A stretch of 64,000 bases of DNA from Membranipora membranacea (GCA_914767715.1 OU612073.1:5702001-5766000); one strand, 5' to 3'; positions 24,506-38,379 are shown, numbered from the stretch's first letter. Numbers and translations: made by a program. Notes: generated by a model not told the origin, from the sequence alone.

Positions 24506-27500
24506 CGTATGCAAAAGGCTAATACCACCACCTAGTATTATTTAGTAATTGTCAATATCCCTTGCCCACCGTTACACCCTAGCCTTGATCCCAATATAAG
24601 GTGCAGAGCCTAGCAAGGATGTCATGTCATTAGGATGTGTTGTTAATAAGATAGTCATCATGAGTTATGTATCAATAAATTAATTAAAGCGATCAAACTA
24701 AGATGTCAGAAGTATGTGCTGACGATCTATCGAGATGAGACTCATTTTATTCATAGCATCATCGAGACAATGCCATCAGGACGCCTGCGTGCTCCTAAGA
24801 TCAGGTCGTCAAAGGGAACGGACTCGTTTTATCGTGTTTTAGTCCGCATCATAAATGCAAACCTGTTTTAACTCTCTGGTCGCTGTTTTATTTTTCCCTC
24901 CTCTGCTCTTCCACAATCTCACGTATTTTATTATAACAATCTGCTTTAGTCTATATATTTTTACACTTTTTACACTACTTTATGGACAGTTTACACCCAG
25001 AACAAAAATCATAGTGTATTTAATACTCATGACAAATATATGAAATCAATCAATCAAAAAAATTATGTACATTGACTTAAGAATGTGAGACATCTTTCTC
25101 TTGAAGTCCGGCTTCAGTCCACTAATTACTCACTTTGTCACTAAAACACAGTAGGCCTATTCAGTATGTGCAACCAGCAATATCGTTTGTTGTGGAGTCA
25201 CATCAAGAACCGCTGCAGATTTACAAAAACTTTCCACTTATGATTTATGGAGAGACGCAAATCATGAGCAGACTATCTACTATCTTTCGTGAATATAGTT
25301 TGTTCACCCCGAGCCCATAGATGTTTCTCTTTTAGTCTAAACATCTTACAACAGCCTTCAAACGTCATGTCAAAACACTTTTAGCAATCGTCTTTTCCAA
25401 GGACATTTGATCGCTATTGCCATAATATGGTTTGGCATTAAAAAGAACCCTGATTTCTTGTTGACATGGTGATGACAGTTTTCCCCAATAACAATGATGT
25501 AAAGCAGCATTCATAATGAATGCTGTAACATGCATCTTCGCAGAGACAAGTTCATGAATATGCACACACGACAGCTATATAAAGAGTTTCAAAAATAGAA
25601 CATTACTTCCATCTAATATTGCATCACCTGCACACCAACGTTAACCCTGGTATAATGGCATTTCTGATGTCACTCCAATGTCTTCAACTTGTGGTTGCTG
25701 TCACTGCCTGCCATTTTTTGCATATTGCTCCCAAGGCTGCTGTGAGTTTTTTGCTTTAGAAATGTAAATGAATGTTGAACTCTTCTCACATAGTTTGCAC
25801 AAACTTGAAATAGCAACCACAATATATGTCTTTCGGACATCGATTTAGTTGATGTTAGTCTTGTAGGGTATAGTTCTATAAGTTACATTGTGCGCAGGCC
25901 TATTGAAATATCTTCAAATGGTTTCCATGAATTGGTGATGCTACACAACACAGCCTCTGCTGATAGATATTATGGTTGAATAAAAGATTGGTGATTAAAA
26001 ACAGTTGGTCTTTTCACACGCCACATCCCGAAGTATGGGCGGCAAAATAATGGTCGCCTTAAGGGCGAGGCCGTAATATCTGCACCAGGTCAGGACTAGT
26101 AAGAGTATGCCTGGGGGCCAACCTAACCCCGGGAGCCAATTGACTGCAGTGGGATATGAAAAGCTATTTTTACATCCGAAGCATGGCTATTCCCAGAAAC
26201 TGGATAGAATATATTTTTGACAAACATAATGCACAAGGCTCACCAACAATAACAGTGGATCATCCCCAAACATGTGTGTCGCAATGAAATAACAACATAT
26301 TGCTTGCAGTCCTATTATTTCACTGGTGGACAGATGTGATCCCAGCTTTTGAACTACAAGATGACGAGGAGGTATGTAGTTTAAAGATACTCAACAACAT
26401 AGTTTAATTTTATTCCACCCTTTTGGTTTTATAAAATCCTGATTGTGAGAGGAATTCGATTTATGTTTTAATTTTCTGGCCTCCTAGGCTCACTGATCTT
26501 TCTCGAAAAGATAATTACTCAAGCAAGGAATCAGTCATAAATCTATGAGCTTGTCATATACCTATGACCAACCGGTTGCTGTGTGTGTCCAAATGCACTA
26601 GCCTGTTGGTCAAAGGTGTATTATGACTATTTTATGACAGATGAGCCAGCTAGTCATAGACATATGTCTAGCAAGGAATAATAGTAATATCACGATCACT
26701 CATTGAAGGTAGCTATCACAGATTGAATATGACATTGCCATGCTTGTTTGCATGAATGCTATGCTGGCTGCTTTTAGATGTTATCTAGGATAATGACTGA
26801 CTGATAAGCTAATGTATAATGAACTCATAATGTACTAGTGTTTGGCATCCTGGTTTGCATATCACCTAGTTGCCAATTATAATTTCCCTGGAAATAATGG
26901 TAATAAGATACCCCCATACAGTCGTAACTGCTTCCATTCTCAGAAAAAAGTACCACATAATGTAGTAAATAGTGACATTGAGGTAGTCGAATGTCTAGGT
27001 GCGATGTACTGTTCGCGAATTGTTGTTTTGACCCACAAGTGTTACCATTCCACTTCTTGTTTTGACAGACAACCTTCAGGTTGAGACCGTATGTCTCTAC
27101 AATGTGTCTAAATGGTTTGGTCTCAACAGTGTGTAAACCTGTTAGCAAGACATCACAACCATTTATAGTCCCTACCCCAAACTGGTTGTGTATATTACCA
27201 AGGAGTACCAGGAGTAACGCTATTACTCCTTGATATTACCTAGGAGTAATCACTAACACACTTCCCTCAGTGTTGTCCGTTTCATGATACTAATATCTCC
27301 AAACATTGTTTGTCTTCTCCGCAGTTGCGTGCCTGTTTGTTGTTCAGAAAATTTGACAAGGGCCTACATATTTTAACTTGATTTATCTATTGTTCACAGC
27401 CTACCAAAGATATCAACTGTGCCCTGAGAGGAAATTTGATTTGGCCAGTTTAGGGATAGGGTGATGACTAAATTTTAAACTTATAAATTCATGCTAGCTG

Positions 27501-27506
27501 GCGGGT

Positions 27507-28026
27507 TTTGATTAAACGTGAGATAGCCATCGGTTTAACTTTTCAAACATGTGCATAATGGCTAACTTTTTCTTCCGAGACTGTGACTGCTTTGGTCCTC
27601 TAGTAGTCAACGTGGCATTTCTGATGGCAGACCATGCCGGACATATAGTAATTCTTGTCTCCCGGATGGTCAGCTTGCATAAGCACCATGCAACAGGTCT
27701 GACTTCGCTTAAATATTCATAGACTATAATTTAGATTTATCTTCATAAATCATTAAACTCTCTTTGATTAAACGTGAGATAGCCATCGGTTTAACTTTTC
27801 AAACATGTGCATAATGGCTAACTTTTTCTCCTGAGACTGTGACTGCTTTGGTCCTCTAGTAGTCAACGTGACATTTCTGATGGCAGACCATGCCGGACAT
27901 ATTATAGTAATTCTTGTCTCCCGGATGATGAGCTTGCCTAAGCACCATGCAACAGGTCTGACTTCGCTTAAATATTCATAGACTATAATTTAGATTTATC
28001 TTCATAAACCATTAAACTCTCTTTGA
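27507..28026. repeat. two-copy tandem duplication, unit about 257 bp
   Basis: The unit beginning TTTGATTAAACGTGAGATAG starts at 27507 and again at 27763, and the second copy ends near 28026. The copies are nearly identical (a few substitutions and a 3-bp ATT insertion in the second), so the duplication is recent. It lies about 0.8 kb upstream of the zinc-finger gene start. Confidence 0.9.
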
Positions 28027-28860
28027 TGACCTTGCACTCAAACTTTGTTAAACAACGCCATTGCTATTACCACTCTTTGGTTGTCGGATTTATGGAATAT
28101 TGCATGAAGTAAACAAATTTTCCATCTCACATCTATGCACTCAAAACACCTGGCACATGTTCATTGTCAATTGTGGCAGTAAGCCTGTTACTTTGATTTC
28201 AACTACTTAATGTTTTTGTATCAAAGGCATGTTTGTAGTTGGAGCAAAGTAAGCCGATTTATGAAACTGGAACATCCAAGGATAACATCCTAGGACCTCT
28301 CCGAGTACATTGGATTATGGGTAACTCTGAGCTGTCAATTTACTACTGCAGCATCAACCCAGTCCAGTAAGATATCTTCCTATCTAATAAATTTTCAAGA
28401 CCAGATACGTGTTATCATTACGATTTGAATATACTGGTGCCATCATCTGAATGGATTCACAATAAAACTGAATTTATTGTGTAGATAGTCCTTCAAAAGT
28501 AATCTATTCAAAACGTTCATTAGTTCATTATCATGTCTAATAATGTCATTGCTACTTTCTCTTTAGTAAAGCGTCCACATAATTTAGATCAACAACTAGA
28601 TAAACCCCTTGGTCACATGATCAAGTTATCTGACCTTTATGACGTTTTTTTCTCTATCACAACAACACCTCTATAATAAAATGTCAGTATAGTTTATAGC
28701 GAATGCACATACAGCAAAAGATTCAGCCATGCATGATTGAGTAATGATCCCAGTAAACCACAAGAACCTCATATGCCATAGGCAAGCGAGATGAAGTGTT
28801 GATGGTTAGTTTATTGCTGTAGTTTGCCCGAGCTAGGAGCATTATTATTCTGTGAGCAAA

Positions 28861-31800
28861 ATGTCGGAAGAGAGGAGTTATTTGTTTGGAGATGGAGATG
28901 GCTTTGGAGATTACGATGGCTTTATGGAAACCTGCTGGATGCCTGAGGATGACAAGGATATAGATGCTATTCATTATCTTCTCACAAATGAAAAGGTTTG
29001 TTTTTATAAAAAAAAGTTAACACCCAAAAAGTGACCCGTTTTTTGTCAGTAATCGAATATTATGATTTTTTTGCATTCATAAAACCGAAACATAAAGTTC
29101 TCAACTCTAAAATCCCCACAAAACTTCATAATCGAGTGCGTCACATCACATCTAGCTGTTAAACTCAGATGACTTGTCAAAAATGTCGCAGCCATGATAG
29201 TAAGTTGTTGTCTGGATCGTTGAGCAGAATGCGGAGCTAGATGTTGCTCATTTCATCGACACGGATATTGAACACTATGGTTGGCTTTGCTAAACTGGAA
29301 CTTATCTACATCACAATGAGATGAATTTCACTGCAGGACTTCGTATACAAAAAGAAGTAGCTCGATTCTCGGCCTGTTGGCTAAGATCAAAGTGTCACTG
29401 CCAATGGCCGATTAGTGCCAGTTTAGTTTTGGCAGCTTGCTGCACACTTATGATTAGGAGGCCCACCACGGCCTCACCTCTAGATGCATTCTAGTTTTCT
29501 AGGATGTATCACATTCTCAGTATGAGGATTAGGGCACCTTGCGTCCCTCTTAAGGGGCAGCCCAATCTTCTGTTTCTTAGCAAACAGCAAGAAGTAGCTC
29601 GATTCGGTTTTCCGGTGATTATTGCCTAAGGGTAAGGTTAAGGCTTAACCTTAACTTTGCTTTGCCACTATAATAAACATTCTTCCAACAAGCGTGATAC
29701 TGAATCAGCTGATTTCTTCGGTTGATATTCTGCAATCACTTTGATGGATTAGGATGAGAACCTCTTGTTGGGATAAGATTACAAGGCTGAGACAGCACCA
29801 TAAAAACTTTGGCTTGGAAAAGTACCTTGGCTTGCTAATAAAACCCAATCTGGGTTAGCGTGTATTGCTTAGTTTTTCTTTAGTTTGTCATCTGTAAAAG
29901 AAAATTTCATGACAGGTCTCTCCCTCATTTGTTCTTTTTTATCAATTCTGTACCGAAGAGGAAGTCCTTTTACTTTTAGAGCATCAGAACACGCCCAACT
30001 TTATGGACCTTTTGATGGCTGCCCTGGCTGTGCTGCCCTCCTTGATTTTATGAACTTGTTTTTTGAGTTTAACAATCATTTGAGAAGATACGCACTAGTT
30101 GAAATTTAAATCTGTCTCATATTTGTGTGAAATCAGATCAGTTGACTTGTTTTGGAAAATTAATATGTCTGCCACTTTTTTTGGCCTGAAATTGATGCTA
30201 ATCGCCACGCTTGCTTCGGAAAACTCTTTTACGTGACCTGATGAAAATTTCTATCATAAATATGGTCTCAGGAATTCCGAACTGCATTTAGAGGCATCAG
30301 AATGGTATTCGGTTGAGATCAGCCCCTTCCATTATATTCAATCGATGGATGCTGCCGCAAGTCCCTTGTCATTATTGCCTTTTCATGTTTCGTGGATGTT
30401 TTTCTCATGGCTTTTGTTATCTTGCTGCTTATTCAAACCTTGGTTTCTCCAAAACCAATTTGTTCTATTTGTCTTGGCACCACCGTGTCAAAGTCATCTC
30501 AAACTACTGTTGTTATTGGCTGAAGTCTGATGTTTAGCCTGGTTTCCTGAACCAAACTAACAGAGCAGGATGACTCTTATTCAACTACCCAGCCTAACAT
30601 CAATCTTCGAATCTAAAGTCTCTTTTATAGCTTAGCTGGCTCAGCATAACTGAGACATGGTCACATCTCCACAGGACAACCATTATATGTTGAAAAATTT
30701 CCATAAAAGTGCAAATTCATATTTAAGTGGAGGAACATTGATCATTCAGGATATGTGTGGCATTACAAAGATGAAAGGTTTTCGACACCATGATAAATGG
30801 ACTGTTTGCTTGCGTTGTCCGCTGGTTGTCGTATCTAGCTAATCCATATTTTTACTTCCCACTCAAACTGGCAGAAGTTGATAACGCGATAGCTTTATGC
30901 CTGTCAATTTATCAAGAAAGTACTCTTAGGTTACACAATCCGGACATACCTTAAATAAAATTATCAATAATAAGATAACGCTGTTGCAACAACAACATTG
31001 TAGCTATCTTGGTCAAATGTGCAGGTACATAACATCATTTTTGACTGTTTTGTGTGTTACACCCTCAAAAACAACAATCTTTTCCCGATTTCTTGTCTGA
31101 AACCAATTACTGACTTTAAAAGCTTAACATTCATCCATTTGTTTTTTAGTCATTTACTGGTGCAGAAGGCCGAGCATTATTGCCATCACAAAATGAGCCA
31201 CCACCGCCGCCGCCAGCACAAGAGCATCAGCCACTTCCCAAGCAAGTCACGCTGCCACCTGTAACAACAGCATTAAAGTCAGCACTGCCATCCCCACCCA
31301 CTCAACCTGATGTACAAACATCACCTTCTACGCAGCTGAGTCCCCATCCAGCAACAACACCAGCACCACAGCCTGAGAGCCTAAACAAGGTACTGGAGCC
31401 TGTTGTTCCTGAGTCAGCACAAGTGTCACCAGCACTGCCAAGTAATAAAGTCACAAAGACAAAGAAAGGCAAAAAGGACAAACACAAATGTCTGACCGCT
31501 GGGTGTAGCCAGGTATGTTGAAAACAACACCATCATAGCCTTCTATTACCTCATACGAAACTAACTTGTCATAAATCTTACTCTAGGGCAAAAAATAACA
31601 AATTGTGGGCTACATATCTCAGGAAAATATCCTTGCATAAGGGCAGTCATTGCGAAATCGCAATGCCTCGGTTGGTTTGTCATATGTTGCACAGAACCTG
31701 TGTTGATGTCATCAAACAACGGGTAGCTTGTGATGTCAAGCTTCTAAATAGGCGACAGTGTCATCCATAGTCACGCAGCAAGCAACAGGCCTATCAATAC

Positions 31801-34800
31801 CTGACCCTATAAAGATGTCATTCATACAATTACTAATACCGATCTGGGTCAAGGCCTATGTATAAAGATACCAAAGGTCAAGTTTTTAGTTGTCGTTGCA
31901 AACAACCGAATCAAAACACGCTGCCTTATGTTTCATTGGCTGTTTTGGATGAGGAGGCACAAGAAAGGATGTGCATGGAGCCAACATTGTATTGGAGAAT
32001 CAATCATAATATTGGGTTTAGCATAATCGTTTGTCTGGTAACAAAATACGCCTTGGTTGGTTTTGGACATTTGCTACAGCAAGCTAAACATTGCGTTATA
32101 ACATCAATCATAACAGCCATTTATAAGCATAGGTATATAAATTGAGTTTGAATTGGTTGGTTGCCAATGCAATGCAAAAAATTGAAATTTTAAATTCCCA
32201 GAGCCAACTTTGTACTGTAAAATAATTGAATTGTTTCAACATGATCTCCTGGCCTGCTATACCATACTTTCTTAGACCATATTTACCACAAACAGCAATT
32301 ATACAGATTGTAACATAATCTTCACCTTCATAATAATATCTGAGACGATGTGGTTTTCTGTATGGATTTGTTTTCGCTGCTGGAAGGTCACTAGTACTAT
32401 TTACTCCCTTTGTGACCCTGGCGCTTTTGCGGGATTGAGCAATATATGGCTAAGGATTTATGGTTGGCTCCTTGGCCCAGGTCGATTGACACCGAGACTA
32501 TTAAACTAAGCTGGCTTGGGAAATATCTATAATCGTTGGTATTATGAAATATTAGAACCTATTATTGACAACCTATATAAACAAATTGTGAAATCGGTCT
32601 TTGCTCCATTTATTGTGCCTGAAAATTTTCCCATTTTTTATCTATAAATCAATGTATATTTGTAGGTCTTTGATACCAAGACAGCCTTGTCAATCCACGT
32701 TGGCCGCATTCACAAGGGTGATAGCAAGGAGAAGTCTTACCAATGTGCTACATGCTTCAAAACCTTTCACAACTCCAGCTATTTGTCCCAACATATGAAG
32801 ATCCATTCTGGTGACAAGCCATATGTCTGCTCCAAAGTTGGTTGTAACAAACGCTTCATCCAACTCTCCCACAAACAGCAACACGAGAGAACACATACTG
32901 GTATGTATAGAGTTTCTGAGAAACGCAACGCAAAACATACACATACTGAAAGTACCTGTAGAATTACAGAATTACCACTCTATATGATGATGACCCAAGC
33001 ACCTTATTGTTCTGTCGCTGGTCCGCTTTTCATCTAAAGAATATGTATTTAATGTGTATCTGCCTTACTCTTTCAGGAGAGAAACCCTACACATGCAAGC
33101 ATCCTGGGTGTGAGAAGAGTTTCAGCCAGCTGTCAAACCTACAGAGTCACACAAGGTCTCATCTTCCCGATGGTCTTGTCAAGTACGTGATTGATAGTAT
33201 ACTTTAATTAGATTGAATGTAGATCTCGATAAAGTTAAAGCTTCTTTCATCGATGCAGTAGAAATGTCAGATGCTCTTCTGTAAAAAGTCTGTTCAGGGT
33301 CCAACAGTATTGATGAATTAAAAATTGTCCAAAAATGCAACATATCAATTCCATGATTGCATCTTTTCTTTATTGCCTATTCCATTGGTTTTGTAGATGT
33401 TCTTCTTGCTACAAGTGTTTCAAAACAGAGCAGGCGCTAGAGAAGCATACAAAGATTGCCCATCTGGCCCCGAGCAGGCAGAGAGCACATCAGTGTCCCA
33501 TCTGTACCAAATCATACACCCAGGTATGCGTTAAATTCAAATTCAAATAACAGAGTTAGAAATTTAGCCCATTGTTTTTTTAAAATGTGACCTCGCTCAA
33601 GTACGCCAGCCACGAATCAAGCTGGTTGTTGACCAGGTGATTAATAACTGGCTGAACCCCCTCATGTTTTCTACCATATGAAATAAGCCCTGCTATAAAG
33701 ACACCGCAAGATGGCAGGATTTATGATGGATGGGAAAATGAATGGATCGAGGCTATCTTAGTGCCGTCAGAGACTATAGTCTCTGGTGCCGTGCTGTTTG
33801 GTCTTGGTCGGTAGTACAGTTTAAGTGTACTGTTGGCATCACCGGAGCATCGCCAGTTCAAGTGTGCATCATGTGAGCTGAAAGTTGTTAGTTTCCATTT
33901 TTATTATTTTATAAATTGTCAGCTTGACTCTGACTTTTGAATTCATTTATAGGATACTTATCTGAGAAGCCACATGGTGAAGAAGCATGGTAGGGAGGCA
34001 GCTGATGGAGCACTGAAGACAGACCTGGAAACATCTGTGCAGGCTGCCAATGATATGTGCGCTGAATTTCGTAAGTAATCATACTCACTTTTCTACTAGA
34101 ATCTCTAGCATGAACTTTAGGTAATCATAAAAATAGTGAGATCTTACATCAATCTTCTACTTTAAATGGGCTATTATGAAGCCCCTAAGATAACCAACAA
34201 GGATGTCCATCTGTCCATTACCGACAAGATGTCCGCACACTGACACTGCTGAATCAGTCGGACAATTGTGTGGCTGAGTGAGCCAAGGTCAAAGAAGCAT
34301 TCACTTAAAGCGGACAATCCTGGTTCACTGAACCATCTCGCCTTGTGTCTATTCAAAGCATTGTACTCAATTGATGATCCGCGTCAATAAATATCTCTCT
34401 TCCCAATTAATTTAGAGTCAGAAACTTACTGATGCAAATCATTATGTTGAATTGAGGCTGGATGTCGAAGTCCCGCAAAGGCCTTGTCTGCCATTTGCGC
34501 GAACTCGGTCTAAGTCTGTCATTTTTACTTCCAGGAGAGCCTAGAATGGAGGAGGCAGAGGCTTCAATTGGTGACAAATTATCCACTAACCCGGCAATGG
34601 CTCTGGCTCACGGATTTGATAGCTACAACTACATGAGAGCTGCCAGCCAGTCATATCAACCACCATCAGTACAGCCTCAGTTCCCAGCACCTAACACAGG
34701 GTGAGTTTCAGATCACTGGCTAACTAACCACATATTTGATTTCTGATTTTCAACAGCAATGCATGCATTCAATCGGTACAGGGTGTATTACATGTACGTG

Positions 34801-35692
34801 GGCCGAAAGAATGACTAACATGTTATTCGATAGTCCAGTGAATTAATGTGATTTGCTATTTGAGAACAACACCTTGATACTGTCATAGATTCCAATTCAT
34901 TAAGTTTTGAATCAAAATAACTTCACGTACACCTCTAACTCCTGATGCACTTCGTGAGGCGAAGCATACCTGTGTCTCATATTTTCATGTATCATTAGGT
35001 GAGCAATTTCGCTGCATATACGAGTAAGTGCTACAATGTCATTCAACTTAATAATGTTATGATATTTATAGGCGAAGAGAATTTAATGGACAGGGATCCG
35101 CTTTTAAGCCGTTGAACCCAAGAGGTGCCTCTGGCTCAGGTGGCTTGGACAGTATGGATACACTGGCAATGCAGTCTCGACAAAGCAGCATGCCTGCTCA
35201 GCAGCAAGCTATATCAACTGCAAGCAGCAGCGTTTTCCCGCAAGCTAAGGTAAATAAAGAAAATACATGTGAGCAACAGCAAAATATAAATTAAGTTTTA
35301 AGTCGGGATTGCGGTTCATGGTTTGACAAAATAATACTCAATCTGAACCAGGTGTTGTATCATGGAAATGTCTACTTAGACTGTGAAACTTCATCTGCCG
35401 TGATAATAACCGCTATTTATATTTAATGTAGAACCCCAGTACTGACGCAGCAGAGAAAGAGATGTTCTATCATCAGTTTAGAATGAATTACCAACCATTC
35501 AACTATATGCAAACCTACAATAATTCAACATTCACCAACTTCATGAATACCCCACTGGAGAGCTACACCGACAAAGCCGGAAACATCTATCCATTCGCAG
35601 ATAAAACGCCACACCCTCATTCCTTGTATGCTAGCGAAGTGATGACCGACTTTATATTGAGCGGACTGCGTGAATCGTATGGCAACGAATGA
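28861..35692 (+). CDS. six C2H2 zinc-finger transcription factor, rotund/squeeze-ZNF384/ZNF362-LIN-29 type
   Basis: Nine plus-strand exons join in phase to 562 residues: 28861-28995, 31150-31512, 32666-32900, 33077-33182, 33397-33523, 33953-34070, 34535-34700, 35072-35249 and 35432-35692 (TGA). The acidic N-terminus (MSEERSYLFGDGDGFGD) is followed by a Pro-rich region (about residues 60-140) and a Lys-rich linker. Six C2H2 fingers then run from about residue 157 to 350. Finger 2 (YQCATCFKTFHNSSYLSQH), finger 3 (FIQLSHKQQHERTH), finger 4 (CKHPGCEKSFSQLSNLQSH) and finger 6 (CPICTKSYTQDTYLRSHM) follow the order typical of ZNF384/ZNF362, rotund and LIN-29. HTGEKP linkers mark sequence-specific DNA binding. 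The C-terminus is Gln/Ser-rich, then a Tyr/Asn-rich tail. A nuclear developmental regulator is inferred from the family. The start is the first ATG after a stop-rich leader. Confidence 0.9.
29352..29605 (+). mobile_element. retroposon with U2 snRNA-like 5' head and 17-bp target duplication
   Basis: AAGAAGTAGCTCGATTC occurs at 29352-29368 and again at 29589-29605, flanking a 220-bp insert (29369-29588). The insert's first bases continue TCGGCCTGTTGGCTAAGATC then AAAGTG, close to the conserved 5' stem of U2 snRNA (TCTCGGCCTTTTGGCTAAGA in most eukaryotes). The branch-site-pairing part of U2 is not conserved here (GTCACTGCC), so it is not a working U2 gene. The rest has no recognisable class, and the 3' end lacks a poly(A) run. 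The direct repeats fit target-primed retroposition. It lies in intron 1 of the zinc-finger gene, same strand. Confidence 0.65.
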
Positions 35693-36705
35693 AGGAGCTA
35701 TGAGAGAGATAGCAAAGCTTCTGGCGGTGTTGAAGCTGGAATGATCTGAATCTTCAAGTATTATCTACACACAGTATTATGTGACTGGACGGCCGATTAT
35801 TACTGTATGTGCTGCTAAGGATTGTGCTCCCCTGTACAAAATCAGCGATGCCTCTCCAATGACAAATACAATTCAGATATTCACGTAGTAGAAGTAGAGG
35901 ATTTGCTCTGATATAGTCTTCAAGAAATGTCTTCAATAATGAAAGATATGAAGAAAACACTTTATTTGGTAAAGAATTAGTGGATAATAAATACATACTC
36001 CATAATATTGCCATTCCATAAATGTCGACAAACCTACCAGATATTTTTTTGAAATGTTGCCTGTCAAATTGCACTTATTTTGGCTTAGGTTGTTACTCTT
36101 ATTTTAACCAAGTATTTGATCTAACGTAGCCATTTACAAAAGTTTGTGAACTATTGTGCCATATCTTTATATTCTTTTTCAATGTAGATACAGAGATCTT
36201 TGTTTTTATCTACCCAACCAGTATTTCTTTCATTTTGATTGTTGCTGTAATCTTTCAGAGTTGCCATGACTAATTTCAGCTTGCTCTTATGCACCTTTCA
36301 TACAGTGCCATAAGAGTGGATGGCGCTTACTCATTTATATATTACATTATCGCCATCATTATCACGGGTCAGCAGTTAAAGCTTATTTTATGTGCAAGTC
36401 ACTGCATTTTTTTCAACTAGAACGTTAGGTTTCTGTCAATTTGGCATTAAATCCAGCATCGCTTTGTCTAGAGATAGATAATTCATCATCAGCCGCTTTG
36501 TTAACTTCTATTAATGTAGAAAACCCAAGCGTGTCCTGACGTTGGTGGATATTCTACCAAAGACTTATAACTCATACACACACTTGCACAATATTGGCAA
36601 CGACTTAGCATTTAACATTTTCTGTAAATACTTTATTATATCACATTTTCTTTCTGTACGCTTCATTATTAGCAACAATAAATAATGATAGTGAGATAGA
36701 CAAAA
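35693..36705 (+). other. probable 3'UTR of zinc-finger gene with two poly(A) signals
   Basis: AATAAA occurs at 35986-35991 and 36677-36682, giving candidate 3'UTRs of about 0.3 and 1.0 kb after the TGA at 35690-35692. No conserved ORF is apparent. Confidence 0.5.
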
Positions 36706-36707
36706 TG

Positions 36708-37594
36708 TCATGTTTTATGCTTCACATAGACGACCTGGTTAAGTCCATGTGGTACCATCGTGTTGTGCTGAAGTATGAGCCTCGATTCTAATCGGATCAG
36801 GTGCTTCTGAACTGCCATCTTTTCCAGATTTGCGTCGTCTTGCATTTCATTCCTTGTTTTGAAATCTGCAGGGTGTGATGTTCTAGTATTTTCTAAGATT
36901 TGACACGAGAACTGCTTCTGTACATCACTAAACTTTGAACTACATACTTCACTATGAGTCCATATATATGCATCCTTTTTCTGTAATGGATACATGTACT
37001 TATCAATGTGGACAGGTCCGCAATTACTACTCGTCTTATGGTGCATGGTTCATTGAAACCTGATTATGAAAACTCCCATCACGATTTCTACAACCTGACT
37101 TGCTTACATATGTAACATCATCTTATTCCTATTATTGTTTTTGTGGTTCAATTCAAGCGAGAAGGCAGAAGTTTAAGAGTTCAGGCCCTGTACGAAATTC
37201 CATTTCCAACCGCATCCCAGTAACAAACTAAGACGGCAGTAGTTAAATAGCCCAAAAATGCCTCTATATCTTTTCTCAAAATGGTATCAACTATATACAC
37301 ATTCGTAGACATTGTGCTGATTTGTTGGAAATATCTCCTGCATACCCTTATGTGTTCATATATCCGTCGGTGTAACCTTCTTTGTGTTTTTCCGATGTAA
37401 AGTTTGTCACATCCTCTACATTGAAAGGAGTAGACAACTCCCGATGACTTACAGCATTGGTCCGGCAACCCCTTGTAGGAACTCTTATCTCCGTTCAATA
37501 GACGATCAGCAAACATGTTGAAATACTTGCATCTGTCCATCTTGCAGGTTTCAATAGCTTGTTCATTTTCTGTGCATGATGGCCTTGTCAGCAC
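36708..37594 (-). mobile_element. decayed retroelement fragment with GIY-YIG-like endonuclease motif
   Basis: The minus-strand frame 37594-37181 carries CKSSGVVYSFQCRGCDKLYI then GKTQRRLHRRIYEHIR, the GIY-YIG layout (VVY...YIGKT..R...R..EH) seen at the C-terminus of Penelope-like elements and in related retroelement polyproteins. A second frame, 37046-36708, ends HLIRLESRLILQHNTMVPHG then LNQ, like the domain's distal end (E...P.GLN). The two parts are in different frames about 130 bp apart, so the copy is broken. I found no reverse transcriptase beside it. It is inert intergenic DNA between two convergent genes. Confidence 0.55.
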
Positions 37595-38379
37595 CCTGTA
37601 ATACGCTAATAATGGTAGTCCAGTGCCTTACAGCTTGGACATTTTCATCAAAAAACTGGGTTTCGATTATTAAATCACAAAACTCTCTTGCTCAGACTTA
37701 ATTAACATTTTGTGGGTAGACGCTGATCGAACATGCTTGTTTCCAAAGTATTAAAGATTCAAGGGCCATACCCACACTGATAAAAGCATATTACTCAGCG
37801 AAACTTTCGACGATGATAATTGAGCAACAGTCAGATTGATGATAAGTTTGATACACTCACTTTTTTATGAAGTCACGACTCAAGATCATGCGAGGTCTCC
37901 AATACATTCGCATAACCATACTCTGGTTTAAATTATTTTGTTGAATCTAGTCCTTAGTAGTTGACTGAGGCAATGATTTACATAAGCTCTCAGTCTTCTC
38001 AGATTTGTGCCTTCATCAATGCTACTTGACTTGGACGCGCTTTTGTTTCTTCAAACACAACTTTCTAATCCGTGACCATGTTTTGACCATATTATTTGAG
38101 CATGGCTTCGGTACTGAGAATGTTACTAAGGCAATACTGAGGTGCTCGTCTTTGCTTGAATGAGATGGAGCAAGGAGAGCAGTCAAGAGTTTATCAATCC
38201 GCAAGGACTGATCCAAGGGTACCTGGTGTTGCTGCTACTGGAAATCACTTGTGCATATTAGAAAATGAGACCAAGCAAAAGTCCAATTCAAGTCATCCCT
38301 GTTTTTTATCTAATCAGCCTTTATATTAGATTGAATAGATAGGATTAATAATTTATACAGAATTGACAGTGAAATGGAA

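Larger units (their letters stand above)
23288..28860. other. intergenic, divergent between parvin and zinc-finger gene
   Basis: This 5.6 kb stretch should contain both promoters. Within it I see a perfect 14-bp inverted repeat (24455-24505) and a two-copy tandem duplication (27507-28026), listed separately. Short open frames such as the 97-codon one at 23869-24162 (minus) have no domain, no splice context and ordinary base composition, and I do not call them genes. No clear TATA or CpG-rich promoter could be fixed by eye. Confidence 0.5.

Noticed and set aside
29369-29420. Functional U2 snRNA gene
   Set aside because: Only the first stem matches; the branch-site-pairing sequence and Sm site are missing, and direct repeats mark an insertion.
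38022-38216. 64-codon minus-strand ORF as a further IRAG-like exon
   Set aside because: Its only nearby acceptors give the wrong phase after exon 39098-39199 (in-frame stop), whereas the exon at 38380-38464 fits in phase.
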